Assembly: GCA_009746045.1 (NCBI GenBank)
Contig: RPFO01000231.1
Coordinates: 1,682,840 to 1,746,839, forward strand
Length of the DNA stretch: 64,000 bases
Source of the DNA: Mesostigma viride
Lineage: Eukaryota; Streptophyta; Mesostigmatophyceae; Mesostigmatales; Mesostigmataceae
Direction of reading: 5' to 3'
Each line of letters opens with the position of its first letter. The stretch's first letter is position 1. The translations under genes and the position numbers were made by a program. Shown in pieces: positions 1-9,754 of this stretch. The notes under the pieces were generated by a model that had not been told where the DNA came from, made no database searches, and saw only the letters and a program-made list of their open reading frames with translations.

Positions 1-1030
1 TCGTATATGCTCTCTGCCAAGCATTCACATCATATCCATCTCAATAATGCCTTGCTGCACACATAGCAGGGAAGTCTTTCATCTAAATGCTTATCAAGAA
101 AAAAAATGGAAACACGTATCTGATACAATGCCACTTATGCAGTATGGCCAGCGAAAGAAGCATTGTCACCTTCCTTTCCAACATGGTAATTTGCTACTAT
201 AAGCTAATGCCAGCTTGTCAGCCTCTATGTTTCTAGCCATAGGCCTTCCGGACATTCATGTTCTAACATACTCTAAAAGCAGTCAAAACTCATCCAAAAT
301 CTGGCCGAGGTAACATAATTACTACCCAACCATCACAAGCCTATGCACAGAAGCAATAAAACAACAAAAAGACAGTCATAAAGCCTCGATTATAGCCCCA
401 AGACTGGTATCGAAACAATATATGACTCATGCGCGGTCACTGAGACATGATAAAAGGCTAAAACGTACCTGGTTGAAACCGCAGATTACCTTGTTTGCAG
501 GAGCTAGCACGCCTACCCCATGAACGTAGCCGCAAGCATGTCCTGGCCGCCATTGATGATCAGCTGTGCTAGGAACGACGTAACTAACTCATCCATGTGC
601 AAAAATCCGAACATTTCCTGCCGAGCAACAAGTACAGCTTGCACCAGGTCATCGCCTGGCCGCTCACGCGATTTGCTGCGCCGCCACATAACCTCGAGGC
701 ATATATAGGCATTTGTAATTGTTGCACGGCTAGGCATATAGCATTTACAAGACCTAGGGATGATGCCTACAAAGTTTCAGTCGAGTACGTCAAGCCATGC
801 TCTCGCCCTAGTCAGTTGTTTGTGCCACCATAGCCGCTGACGTGAATAATTTTTATTCACGTCGTCCTCGTTTGGCCATGGTACCCCCCCTACTTTCCTT
901 GACCGTAGGTCCCTGTCCAGGTGTCCAAAAGTAGTAAACCAGGGGTGTACGTGAAAGTACAAATCTAGATCTCAAATCTGGCCCAAACAGAATCTTAAAA
1001 AGTTTGCTAGAATCTGAGCTAGTTCTGCCA
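1..1030. other. Left-edge region without recognised gene
   Basis: No exon module or retroelement motif is visible here. Short open frames of about 60 to 80 codons overlap on both strands without conservation elsewhere in the window, so none is accepted. No E-type exon that would precede A1 in the repeating order is seen. Confidence 0.5.
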
Positions 1031-1032
1031 CA

Positions 1033-1087
1033 AACTCGGTCCGATTTTTAGGACTGAGAAAAACTCAGTCCTTCAAATCGGACCGAG
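1033..1087. repeat. Short palindromic hairpin element
   Basis: Two arms of about 25 bases (CTCGGTCCGATTT... and its inverse ...AAATCGGACCGAG) surround an AAAA-type loop, so either strand can fold into a nearly perfect hairpin. A related design with a different stem is seen at 24312-24352. It resembles a tiny MITE or a hairpin left by one. Confidence 0.6.
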
Positions 1088-1213
1088 TACGGTTTAATTA
1101 AGGGCTAGGGCAAGCTGAAATAGGCTTAACATCACTAGTTTGTTGGTGGCTGCCTCCTAGAATGCATGCCTTGCGTAGGGTATCCGTACCACGTTCCCTA
1201 CGTGCATGGACAA

Positions 1214-1240
1214 GGTGGCACCTGCACATAGGTGCCATGT
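1214..1240 (+). promoter_or_regulatory. Hairpin upstream of the secreted-protein start (copy 1)
   Basis: GGTGGCACCTGCACATAGGT is followed by GCCATGTAAGG, giving an inverted repeat GGCACCT/AGGTGCC with a short loop, about 65 bases before the ATG. The same hairpin is found in the three minus-strand copies. Copy 4 has nine-base arms and an adjoining ATATAAG. Confidence 0.35.
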
Positions 1241-1303
1241 AAGGGCAGTGTGATGATGCTGCCAGTTATGTTTCCCCATCATTGTGGAAGGGAAATGTAT
1301 TGT

Positions 1304-1691
1304 ATGACATGGTTGGTGGCCTTATTAGTAGGTAGTATGCCCACCCCTACCCCCTTTGTTGCTTTTTACCAACGGTACCCCTATGGGCTGTACTGGGTGC
1401 AACTGCTGTATATACCCAACATGTGTTATACCCAACCGAATGATGACCCCTTGGAATAGCTCAAACTGTTCAGCAACTAATTGTTTATCATCCCTGAAGT
1501 GGCAGGTGCCTAGCTCTTATAACATAATTCAAAATGCACATTCTACCAAAAATGAAAACGCGCGTCTTGACCCCCCTGACTTTGACGGTAGTTATACATG
1601 GCCTACCCTGCATATATGTTAGGTTGTGATGTATCAACCCGAAGGGCAACTCATGGACATGCTTGGCCCCCAAGGACAGCCATTGGATATG
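1304..1691 (+). pseudogene. Degenerate copy 1 of the small secreted-protein gene (plus orientation)
   Basis: This is the only plus-strand copy of a four-member family; the others lie on the minus strand at 6308-6671, 24497-24843 and 49553-50200. The first exon (about 1304-1505) begins MTWLVALLVGSMPTPTP, a hydrophobic signal-peptide-like start. It then shifts frame by one base relative to the 49.5-50.2 kb copy before the FTNGTPMGCTGCN segment. The second exon (about 1614-1691) retains PEGQLMDMLGPQGQPLDM, but the acceptor AG present in the other copies has become AT. It is probably a pseudogene. The upstream hairpin and a TATA-like sequence are present in diverged form at 1214-1240. Confidence 0.5.
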
Positions 1692-1739
1692 GGTACATAG
1701 GTTGGATGGCATCTGGTTTGCAAAATTGTGAAGTTACAG

Positions 1740-2089
1740 CCGGTGCATCGGCAGTATTTCTGCCCATTTAGGGGTTAAGTACCTTATTAAGTACTGAGTA
1801 TGTGCCTACCCGACTGATAAGAAGCCCTTTTGCTTTTGCCGGGCTAAAGCTGGGGATGCTTTTGGATGAGTAGACCCCTGTAGTCGCGAAAATTCGTGCG
1901 AGAGGTCCCGTCTTCGAATCCGGTATTGATCATACCAAAATTTTTACTGTGTGTTTGGCATGTTGTGGTATTTGAAGGGATTTCTAAATATTACTTACAG
2001 TAGTGCTGACCAGTCCATGCATGCTGTGTCCGATCAATCGTACAAACTGGAATTCATGTGTTCCTTTTGGCTCTCCTGTCACCATGCAG
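1740..2089 (+). other. Intron or upstream region of exon A1, with tRNA-like stretch
   Basis: The last 250 bases before A1 are homologous to those before A2 (about 15830-16137) and A3 (about 38600-38899). Each contains a conserved GAGAGGTCC...TTCG.ATCC stretch (here about 1895-1922, GTCTTCGAATCC) resembling a tRNA B box. A full cloverleaf could not be drawn, so no tRNA is called. Confidence 0.4.
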
Positions 2090-2185
2090 TCTGTCAGAAC
2101 ACGCAACCAGGGGGCAATACAGACCTAGGCTGCGGCGGTGCCCTACCCATCTGCGACCCCAGTGTCGTTGGAGGGCAGTGCGTGG
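2090..2185 (+). CDS. Cys-module exon A1
   Basis: This 96-base exon lies between acceptor ACCATGCAG and donor GTAAGT, in phase 1-1. It encodes a module beginning VCQNTQPGGNTDLGC and ending GGQCV, with cysteines at residues 2, 15, 22 and 31. It is the shortest of the 15 modules: the acidic N-D-G/S-D-G loop between the third and fourth cysteines is missing, leaving 8 residues instead of 14 to 16. The following 900-base intron separates it from B1. The family is not recognised with certainty. The spaced C...D.GC...P.C...C pattern recalls tandem cysteine repeats of large secreted or cell-surface proteins. This is the first complete module in the window; preceding exons, if any, lie to the left. 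Confidence 0.7.
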
Positions 2186-2337
2186 GTAAGTACTGCAGTG
2201 CAGGCACCTCCTCCCATCTACCATCGCACACCCATGCCTGCATTTACGTTACGATGTGAAGCCACGTCTGTTAATTTATTACTATGGTGCTAGCTGGTCA
2301 TATATGTACGAGCTTCTGCGCGCTCGGTTAGCAGCCA

Positions 2338-2739
2338 GTGCTCATTGATATGATGATTTTTAGGTTGTGGACGTGCATGACAGCCCACAAAACTGATTTC
2401 TACTTGGCCCACCCAGCGAAGCCTGTTATTCTTGCTGTTCCATTTTTTTGGTGCTTCACAAGTCCTAACATAGAATGCCCTTACACCCGTGGTCATATCT
2501 TGCAAATGCCTGATTATAAAGGGACTAAATATGTCGCACAAGATCCTTTGGAATGGGATTTATGGTGGCCAAGATCCCCCTTCTGTGTTGGCACCCAGGG
2601 TGGCTGTTGGTACATGTGCCGACCACTTGTGAAGGGAAAGCTCTACGTTGGTCTTCATGCCTTAACTACCAAAGAGTCGAGCTTCTTGTTGCACCAGTGC
2701 GATGTTACTATCACAGCTGTTGATAAGGTTATGAACTAA
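2338..2739 (+). CDS. Open frame in A1-B1 intron, partly conserved in the other units
   Basis: The 133-codon frame contains ECPYTRGHILQMPDYKGTKY and then a W-rich stretch (DPLEWDLWWPRSPFC). The same stretch is readable after A3 (about 39305-39460, TKYVAQDPLEWDSWWPGCPFC) but ends at a stop after A2 (about 16560-16650). Protein-like conservation between units 1 and 3 suggests either a once-coding exon or an old mobile element inside the duplicated intron. No GT/AG pair common to all three copies was found, and no function can be assigned. Confidence 0.25.
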   Translation: MLIDMMIFRLWTCMTAHKTDFYLAHPAKPVILAVPFFWCFTSPNIECPYTRGHILQMPDYKGTKYVAQDPLEWDLWWPRSPFCVGTQGGCWYMCRPLVKGKLYVGLHALTTKESSFLLHQCDVTITAVDKVMN

Positions 2740-3085
2740 TGGACGATACACATTTCATATGTACACGGACCAGTTGGTGAATGCTGCATGGGACAAGAGC
2801 ATATGGTGGCATGACAGTTGGTGGAAGATCTGCAGTACGGAAGTTGCAATCTTGAAATCATTTGGTCTCCTGAAGTGCGTAGGTCATCTTGCATCTATAG
2901 TGTGGTTCAATATCTGGGTACCACAGTCTGGTGTGTTGCGCATATTATATACTAAACACGCCACCCATGTCTGCATGCTTTGTTGGACGGTTGCTGACTT
3001 GAATACACTCTAAGGCAAGTGCTCCTGTTCACACTGATGTAATCACATTACGCCCACCTCATGCGCATCTTTTGGCTGACACCAG

Positions 3086-3205
3086 AGTGCCTGGATTCTT
3101 CAGGCCCTGAGCAGAGAGACGACGGCTGCAACACCCCTTCCATTCTAAAATACTGCGATGATGGCGTTAGCAATGATGCAGACGGATCAGCGGGTGTTTG
3201 CGTGG
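3086..3205 (+). CDS. Cys-module exon B1
   Basis: This 120-base phase 1-1 exon has acceptor GCTGACACCAG and donor GTACGT. Its module starts ECLDSSGPEQRDDGC and continues through ILKYCDDGVSNDADGSAG to VCV, with cysteines at residues 2, 15, 24 and 39. The upstream intron matches that of B2 and B3. The downstream intron instead matches the sequence after the broken B' copies at 23.7 and 49.2 kb. B1 is therefore a recombinant between the B and B' positions, or the state before B was duplicated. The acidic loop (DDGVSNDADGS) could bind calcium, but this is only suggested by composition. Confidence 0.75.
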
Positions 3206-4062
3206 GTACGTGCTTATGTACTTCTGTACCAGAAAGAGCTGCCAGGTACATTAAATAACGCACTCCATGTCCAGCCTATGAACCTATAGTATCTGCAGCC
3301 CTGGCTATTATCTTCAGTTAGCCCATGCAGGTGTCCTGCCCAAATTATGTCGTTATTGAAACTTGGCCGATGTTGTATGTAAAGAGAGATAGAATAAGCC
3401 CACCTGCTCTGTTTCAGGCCGGTAGATTAATCGACTGGGCAAGTTGTGATTATGCTGACAATGTCGCAATTTATGCGGCACAACTTAAAGTTAGTACTTG
3501 AAAAATTTTCAAGTATTTCAAAAGTTCTATAGAGTACCGAAGTTATAATAATCGTCACAAAACAACTTTGCGTGATGTAGGTGCCGTTTCCACTACAGTA
3601 CCCCGGTGACTTTGACCAGGGTTTTTCACCCCGTCCGGTGGTCAGATCTATACGTTCAGACAAACTTGTGTGCTATGGACAGAGTAAATGTAGAATTTTT
3701 CGTTGGTCTAGTTCATTCCCGCCAAAACCTTCCCGCCACATCCCTTACAGGGCGTGCACAAACTCGTGCCGATTTCCAGTCACGAGAAAAACTCGTGGTC
3801 GAAAATCATCACGAGGTCGGTTTATGTACAGGGGAGTCTCACTTCGGTGGGATGCATTTCAATCCATGCAGTGTACAAGAACAAGTGGGACAAACTCGGG
3901 AACGTGGAACGTTCCTCCGACGTGGTGAATTCGTGTTCCACCTCATCTTGTTTCGTTTAAGTGGCCAGCCGGAGCGGCTGCTTAGGTTTTAGCGGGCAAG
4001 TGTTCGAAGCGCGTCATTGGTGGATTACTGGGGAACTTGGGTTTCCCCGCGAAACTCCAACC
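3206..4062 (+). other. Start of the B1-C1 intron, no gene seen
   Basis: The first 100 bases match those after B'2 and B'3 (GTACCAGAAAGAG-type sequence). Further right, CACGAG...CTCGTG inverted repeats occur near 3781-3802. The overlapping frames at 3581-3992 show no conserved protein and are read as chance. Confidence 0.45.
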
Positions 4063-4563
4063 GCACGTTCAGATTTCCAAATCTCAAGTAAAGTTCGGTG
4101 GAGCTTTCTGAACGGGGGTAGTTGACGAGCAGCATTCCTCCGGACGAATAAATTGCGTTCCATACTTGCGAAAAATTTTGAAAGGTAGCTTGCGTGCAGC
4201 CCTACTAAAATTTGCGCGGACGTTCAGATTTCCAAATCTCAAGTAAAGTTCGACGAAAATTTCTGAACGGGGGTAGTCGGCGGGCAGCGTTCCTCCGGAT
4301 GAATGAAATGCATTCCATACTTGCGCAAGATTTCGAAAGGCAGCTTGCGTGCAGCCCTACTAAAATTTGCGCGAAGTGTGGGACTGAAAATTCGTAACGG
4401 AACCTTTTTGGTAGTTGCCGTCACTTTCTTTTGCGCCAGAGTGTGGGACTGAAAATTCGTAACGGAAACGTTTTGGTAGTTGCCGTCACTTCCTTTTGCG
4501 CAAAGTGTTGGACTGGAAATTCGTAACGGAAACTTCTTGGTAGTTGGCGTCACTTCCTTTCGT
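4063..4563. repeat. Compound tandem repeat: about 156 bp x2, then about 63 bp x3
   Basis: Two adjacent units (about 4063-4219 and 4220-4375) each run from CGTTCAGATTTCCAAATCTC to the CAGCCCTACTAAAATTTGCG end with few differences. They are followed by three shorter units (about 4375, 4439 and 4503 onward), each built on GGACTGAAAATTCGTAACGG and GGTAGTTGCCGTCACTT. They lie inside the B1-C1 intron and are absent at the equivalent place in units 2 and 3. Confidence 0.75.
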
Positions 4564-4756
4564 TCGACTGAAAATTCGCTGATATTCGCTGAATTCACAC
4601 CGTAGCCTAATTTTTAGTACCTCGAAGTGATGGAGCACCTAAAATTTTGCCCACAAGTACACTTGGCAGCGCGCTCACTGGGAAAAATTGTACAGCCGCT
4701 CCGGCGGGCCACTTGAACGAATTGTAATGTTGTTGAGTTGAGAAAAATGGCCCGTT

Positions 4757-5024
4757 GTCCCACCGAGGTGAGTTGGGGTGTTCCACCGACGTGAAATCGT
4801 CCCACCAGCGTCCCACGGAAGTGAGACTGCCCTTGTAATGGGGTGTTCCACCTATACCTCTAGTGAGTTAGGGAGAACTAGGTGTCCTACCGAGGTGAGT
4901 GTAGGACGTGTTTCACCTATGTAGGAGTGTTTGGGAAAATGGGGTATACCACCAAGGTGAGTTGGGGTGCTCCACCGACGTGAAATCGGCCCTCCAGTGT
5001 CCTGCGGAAGTGAGACTCCCCTGT
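4757..5024. repeat. Two-copy direct repeat with CCACCGAGGTGAGTTGGGG motif
   Basis: About 76 bases starting at 4757 (ACCGAGGTGAGTTGGGGTG, CCACCGACGTGAAATCG, GGAAGTGAGACT) recur at about 4948-5024. Shorter CACC.A.GTGAG motifs lie between them. The motif looks like a consensus 5' splice site, but its repetition points to a local minisatellite. Confidence 0.6.
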
Positions 5025-5771
5025 ACTCTGGTGCATGCACAACTATCACTCTAGAGGGAAAAGCTATATTTAGCACATATAATTTTTGCACTAGTTATCT
5101 TGTGGGTCCCTGGGCTGGTTACAGTTTTTAGCACTGTTGGTATCCCATCCTAACTAACATATCTATCCACAAAACCAACCCCAGAGTCAACTTATTCAGG
5201 AAAGCCTGGGTCTATCATCCATTGTAAGGGTGTCATCACGCACACTCACCGTACCCCCCTGAGGGGGGGGGGGGCTATTTATAGAGCAGGGGAACCTAGT
5301 ACTGGGACCACCCACTTACCCCCAGGTGGGCCCTTATATGGTTATGCTTGGTACCTAGTATGGTCTAGAAATAATAATAATCAGGCTAAATTGGGACAAC
5401 TGTGGCGTATGGTGCAACTGACCTGACTCATTCTAGGTACCAGTCAGAGACGGTTGAGGGGTTGAATTCGAAACATGAGGAGTCATTTCAATTGCTGACA
5501 TGTTAACGTCGCGGTACTGGTATACTCTTTTTTGGATTAACATTGCATCGCACTTCAAGATCATATGTATCAAATGCTTGCATGAGCCCAATGTATAGCA
5601 AGTGCTTACTGAATGTAGTCACCCGTTGTATCCATTTCTGGCCTTGCTTTGCTTAATCGCATGCATCACCACAAAACATCAAATTTATTACTTAACTGTA
5701 CATACACTACATTTTCGGGTGTTCCAAGGCTAGTGATTTGTTCTCGCCCGAAGAGGCCAGGTTTCAGATAA
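5025..5771. other. B1-C1 intron segment, no gene seen
   Basis: It contains a run of ten G (about 5265-5274). Around 5632-5700 there is a CATCACCACAAAA..TCAAATTTATTA segment that recurs near 41415 and, shortened, after each C exon (8060, 26280, 51508). This indicates one more dispersed repeat family. Confidence 0.4.
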
Positions 5772-5917
5772 AGGTTAATATCGTGCGGCAGCCTTTTGCC
5801 ACTCGGCTTCTATTAAAGGTTCCGCACAAAATTTCCAGCGAGTGGTTATCACTGGTAATATTATGCAAAACCTTTAAGAAGCGGAATGGCAGAAGGTTGC
5901 CGCACAATATCAACTTT
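5772..5917. repeat. Palindromic MITE-like element with about 50-bp arms
   Basis: The left arm (TATCGTGCGGCAGCC... to ...CTTCTATTAAAGGTT) is inverted in the right arm (AACCTTTAAGAAGCGG... to ...GTTGCCGCACAATATCAAC), with a loop of about 45 bases. The 154-codon open frame covering it (5738-6202) follows from the hairpin and is not accepted as a gene. Confidence 0.65.
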
Positions 5918-6307
5918 GTAACTGGTGCACATATGTGTCCATGCAGTGCATGCTTGGTGAACAACAAACCTGACTTGAGGACTTTGTACACAAAGAGATA
6001 CGTTACAACAAGTCTAACAGGTAGTACATTTAGTCATACAGTTAGTGATACATCGTCTAGCGCCTTAGTAACTGTCCTCATGCAGAGTTTTTACCACGAG
6101 TTCAACTCATGGTCGAAAATCGGCATGAGTTTGTGCCAGAACTGCAAATCGCACGGGAGGGAAAGTTCATGGGAAATTTCACTGCTTATAATCACTTCAT
6201 AGGAAATTTCACTTGCACATTTGCAGTCTGAACTATAAATCGGCTGATAAATCGGCTGTAATTTCACTATAGTTGTAATAATGCCACCCCACAACTAACC
6301 TAAGTAT

Positions 6308-6671
6308 CAACATCCAAGGTCTGTCCTTGGGAGTCAAGCATCTCCATGACTTGCCCTTCGGGGTGAGCTATCATAAGCCCAAATATCTGAAGGGTAAGCC
6401 ATAGGAAAATAGCGCCAAAGTCACGGGGGTCAAGATGCGCAGTTTCAGTTTTGGTAGATTGTGCATTTTGAATTATGGATAAGACTACCAGTTCAAGGAT
6501 GCTGAACACTTAGTTGATGAACAGTTGGAGGCCTTGGGGTCATCGTTTGGGTGGGTATACCAGTAGTTGTACACTCTGTACAACGTACAGGCGTGTACAC
6601 CGTTGGTGAAAAGCAACCAAGGGGGTAGGGATGGGCATACTACCTACTAACATGGCCACCAACCATGCCAT
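6308..6671 (-). pseudogene. Degenerate copy 2 of the small secreted-protein gene
   Basis: On the minus strand the first exon starts at 6671 with MAWLVAMLVGSMPIPTP. It then reads LVAFHQR instead of the expected TNGTP because of the same one-base shift found in copies 1 and 3. In the shifted frame YNYWYTHPNDDP is still recognisable. A short intron (donor GTAGTC about 6489, acceptor CCCTTCAG about 6387) leads to the 79-base second exon (6308-6386) with IFGLMIAHPEGQVMEMLD. The donor after exon 2, GTAGGT in copies 3 and 4, is lost. It lies between B1 and C1, pointing away from the C exon, and is probably not functional. Confidence 0.5.
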
Positions 6672-6743
6672 ACTGTACCACACATTTCCCTTCCCCAAGC
6701 ATGTTTAAGAATTAACATAGCTGCATCATCCCACTGCCCTTAT

Positions 6744-6768
6744 ATGGCACCTTTGTGCAGGTGCCACC
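6744..6768 (-). promoter_or_regulatory. Hairpin and TATA-like site of copy 2
   Basis: TGGCACCTTTGTGCAGGTGCCA has arms of about nine bases with one mismatch, beside CCATATAAG on the minus strand. This is about 75 bases upstream of the minus-strand start at 6671. Confidence 0.35.
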
Positions 6769-6879
6769 TTGCCCATGCGCGTCAGTAATCTGGGACGGAT
6801 ACCCCCGGGCCACTCAAGGAATGCATTCTAGGCACGGCAACCACCAAGAAACTGGTGTAATTAAGCCCATTTAAGCTTC

Positions 6880-7150
6880 TCCTTAGCAAGGATAAATTAG
6901 GCTGCTATTGGTTGCCAGGTGATGGCCAACACACCTGGTGGCACATGCTGACCTCGGGAAGTTTTTACTCACCGTTACATGTACATATGGTTGATGGTCC
7001 CACATACATAGAGTAGCCTGCTGCCCCACACTCATGCAGTATGTGTGAGGGAAATAAATAACAAACATACATATGTACATGGAGGTATTCGCACCCATAC
7101 CTGTAGCCTCTAAATATCAGCGCCATCACACTTTGGCGAGTAAATTGACT
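6880..7150. repeat. Segment conserved in all three B-C intervals
   Basis: The stretch from TTAGCAAGGATAAA through CAGGTGATGG and the CACACTTTGG end recurs at 25140-25410 and 50395-50655. It lies between the minus-strand secreted-protein copy and the plus-strand signal-peptide frame, where a shared promoter region would be. No intact frame is common to the three copies. Confidence 0.45.
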
Positions 7151-7304
7151 GGGGGGAGCATCTAAGAAGTGTGTTTTACATAGGAAGGGGCCAGGCCGTG
7201 GTCATCGGTCAAGAAAGAGCACGAATATCGAAAAAAGAATGTGCCACACAAGCTAGAATGTGCCACATAAGCATATATACATGTCCAAACATTTATAAAA
7301 AACG

Positions 7305-7586
7305 ATGCTTCACCGTTGCCTGGCATGGCTGGCGTTATGTACCTTGGCGGGCCAGGCGATGGCCATGAAATGGCACGTTGCACGGCACACCAAAGTTGTG
7401 CAGCATGGTCGCTTGATTGTGATGTCCGGCCACCCTTGCACGTTTATGGCTACATTCCATGCATCAAAACAAGTACAAAGAAACCGACATATCCCTTACA
7501 TTATTAAAATAGGCCGGAAAAGTATTGCTGTCAACATTTGTATCAGCCTGCCTGATCACAGTTTTTTCCAACAAGAACACTGCTGA
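7305..7586 (+). CDS. Signal-peptide-like ORF upstream of exon C1
   Basis: The frame begins MLHRCLAWLALCTLAGQAMA, a positively charged, then hydrophobic, then A-M-A sequence expected of a cleavable signal peptide. It continues for 93 codons. Homologous DNA begins at about 25554 (MLQLYLAWLA...) and 50793 (MHQLYLAWLA...), each about 480 bases before a C exon, but both are frameshifted. If real, it would be a first exon and the array would be a set of separate genes starting here. The possible donor T|GTACCT after the first 11 codons is in phase 1, matching C1, but it is not conserved in the other copies. The evidence is suggestive only. Confidence 0.3.
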   Translation: MLHRCLAWLALCTLAGQAMAMKWHVARHTKVVQHGRLIVMSGHPCTFMATFHASKQVQRNRHIPYIIKIGRKSIAVNICISLPDHSFFQQEHC

Positions 7587-7810
7587 GACCTATGTATTTA
7601 ACATTAATCCCACGTGCCAGTAATTGGGCTGTACATACAGTACCATATAATCTTTAGAATGCATATAATCTACTTCCTTGGTTTTGCCAGCAAATTCCAT
7701 CGCAAGCGTGTTGAACCAGTGAAATTTGGACACTCCTGGACTAACTTCATGGTGAATTTATTTGTTTTTTACCGCACACGCGTGTGGTCTTTTGTGTTCC
7801 CTGATATCAG

Positions 7811-7927
7811 CCTGCTATGACACGCAAAGTGGTAATAATCGAGACGACGGCTGCACTGCTTCTGTTGGCCTATGCGTTGACCTCGGTCCCAACGATGGGG
7901 ACGGCTCGTCCGGGGCCACATGCGCAT
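7811..7927 (+). CDS. Cys-module exon C1
   Basis: This 117-base phase 1-1 exon has acceptor CTGATATCAG and donor T|GTACGT. The module starts ACYDTQSGNNRDDGC and contains CVDLGPNDGDGSSG before the final TCA, with cysteines at residues 2, 15, 22 and 38. C exons are the only ones with Tyr after the first cysteine, and their last base is T rather than G. The residue formed at the junction with D is therefore Ser instead of Ala. The sequence upstream of the acceptor (CTTTTATGTTCCCTGAT type) is nearly identical in all three C copies. Confidence 0.78.
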
Positions 7928-8743
7928 GTACGTCTTTTAACGCACACCTAAGCAGCCTGGTACCGCACTCGTGTTCTCATAATAAGCCCACACGTACCTT
8001 TTTCAATTATAGAGATTACAGGATCCATTTCTGTCCTTGCTTTGCTTTGCATTCATCACCACAAAAGCGGATTTCTTTGAAAATAGTTTAGTCTATGTAC
8101 AGGGAAGTCTTGACTCTGACATCTAATAGTAATAATATACGAATCCACCTCATTATGTAGTAAGATTCATCCGAATGAACTGAAGTTGAAGCTTAAAACG
8201 ATCTCAACTGCTCAAGGGCCAGGTACATGTGGTCTGCCTCTACTCATGACTACAGTGACGCTTGCATAGATCCCACTCAGGTACCCGACCCAATCCTTGA
8301 GAACGTATCGGGAAAAATGTCGTTCGTACTAAATTTGTTCGATAATCTTGTAAGACTTCCCTGTAGTGGTACGAGAGAGACCGCCACAGGCGGTTGGGAC
8401 TGCTGGCCACGCTGATGGCAGGTCATGACAAGTCATGAATTAAAAATGGGAAATTTTGGGCTGTTTATCCTTGGTCAGGCCGCGTGCCACTGGTCCTTGG
8501 GCTGTACATAGTACGGAATTTACGACATTGCTGAAAATAAGGCGTCACATGCAGGTTGCGTGACGGTCGCCACTTTTCAGTGGCCATATTTTTGTGACGG
8601 ATACAGTTTGCGTGGCAAGCCCAATTGGGCTTGGGAACTAGGAGTAGGAATAGTTCAAAGCTTGTGCATTTCGATTGTAGGGAGTTTGTGATGCAAGTCT
8701 TACCAGATGATCACACGGCCATCTGCATGCTAGGGTGAGCACA
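7928..8743 (+). other. Start of the C1-D1 intron, duplicated segment
   Basis: The sequence after the exon (CACACCTAAGCAGCCTGGTA, TTCATCACCACAAAA, GCGTGACGGTCGCCAC, AGTAGGAAT) is collinear with that after C2 and C3. The region 8100-8350 is additional in unit 1. No gene is seen. Confidence 0.5.
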
Positions 8744-9205
8744 CTAAGTGGAGATGCAGGGCCAGCCCACAACAGCTGTGCCCATGCTCTGCCCACATCT
8801 CCTTACATGGCTAACAGCCGAAAATACGTAGGACATGCAAAAAAGAAAACTCTCCAGGAGGCTGCGGTGGAGGCTGATGTAGCCCATGGCCGAAAGGGCC
8901 GAAGCCCACCGGCCGCACAGCAGACTAGCCTCCAGGGACTGCCCAGCAGTGGCGTCATGTGTGGCCCCCCCATGCCGTAGACTGGGTACATAAAGATAAC
9001 ATTCCTGGGATGCCCAGATGGGACTGCACTGTCTCCCACTGCTGCCTAGCCTGGTTGTACGCCAAGCCCTGAAAAAGGAGTCGTTTAGGGGCTGCCCAGC
9101 CGTCAAGCGCCGCAGGAGCCATAAAGAAAGGTTTTCCCAGATGAGGACCATCTGGGCCGCCCCCTGCACAGTTTTGGGGTTGCCCAGCACAAGGGCACCT
9201 GCCAT
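8744..9205 (-). pseudogene. Tyrosine recombinase remnant (copy 1)
   Basis: The minus-strand frame of 153 codons contains SLWLLRRLTAG near its start. Further on come SLRHGGATHDATAGQSLEA and then CGRWASALSAMGYI. This order (Arg in an R-x-G-G-A-T box, GRW, then Tyr) is that of the C-terminal catalytic half of the tyrosine recombinases of DIRS-like and Crypton elements. The N-terminal half and a clear start are missing. The last 30 codons probably run past the real end. A second, more broken copy is at 52492-53007 in the same intron of unit 3, so the insertion preceded the duplication. It is unlikely to be active. Confidence 0.55.
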
Positions 9206-9754
9206 CCCCCCTACAGTATCTCGAGAAGGGGGTGTCCTGGATGAGCCACATCCCGAACCAGCAGCTTTCGCTCCTCGTTACTGTGGTAATACTGCTGGAA
9301 AGCAGTACTAATAATCAACGCACTCAATGCACCTGGCCGCATGAAATATGTAAGCAACAGGGAACACCAATATGCTTCTCAAATTATATAATACGTCCCT
9401 TGTGGTTCACACTGTAATAAGTAAGTTCTGATGTCCTCAAAATCATTGACTATGTAGTGGCCTACAGGGGACATGTGAAGAGGCCATGTATTTACCATGC
9501 ATGCTCAACTAGCCTGCCTACCACATGTACGTAGTGTGTTTGTGTGTCCTAGGCACTAGTTACTGTATGCAACTTGATGACTTGGCAGAGACTTTCGTCA
9601 CGTGGCTATGGCTTATATATGTGCTGGCTGTTAGCCTACAGAACAAAAGGAATTTCCAGCAGTGGCAGGAATTGCTGCAAAGCGCCCACTTAGATGTTCC
9701 GTGTCAGCAATGTGATTTTTTTAGAATCCAAAAGATAGTCACTGTTATGATAAT
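9206..9754 (+). other. C1-D1 intron segment conserved in units 2 and 3
   Basis: The region 9500-9760 matches 30070-30310 and 53290-53520 closely (GCTGTTAGCCTACAGAACAA, GAATTGCTGCAAAGCGCCCA). Small insertions and deletions break all frames differently in the three copies, so it is read as conserved intron, or an old element, rather than coding sequence. Confidence 0.45.

Noticed and set aside
5738-6202. 154-codon plus frame
   Set aside because: It lies over a perfect foldback, has no homologue in the other units, and has no protein-like motif.
7162-7383. Minus-strand 73-codon frame over the signal-peptide ORF
   Set aside because: It has no signal peptide or motif and no conservation. The plus frame has the better start.
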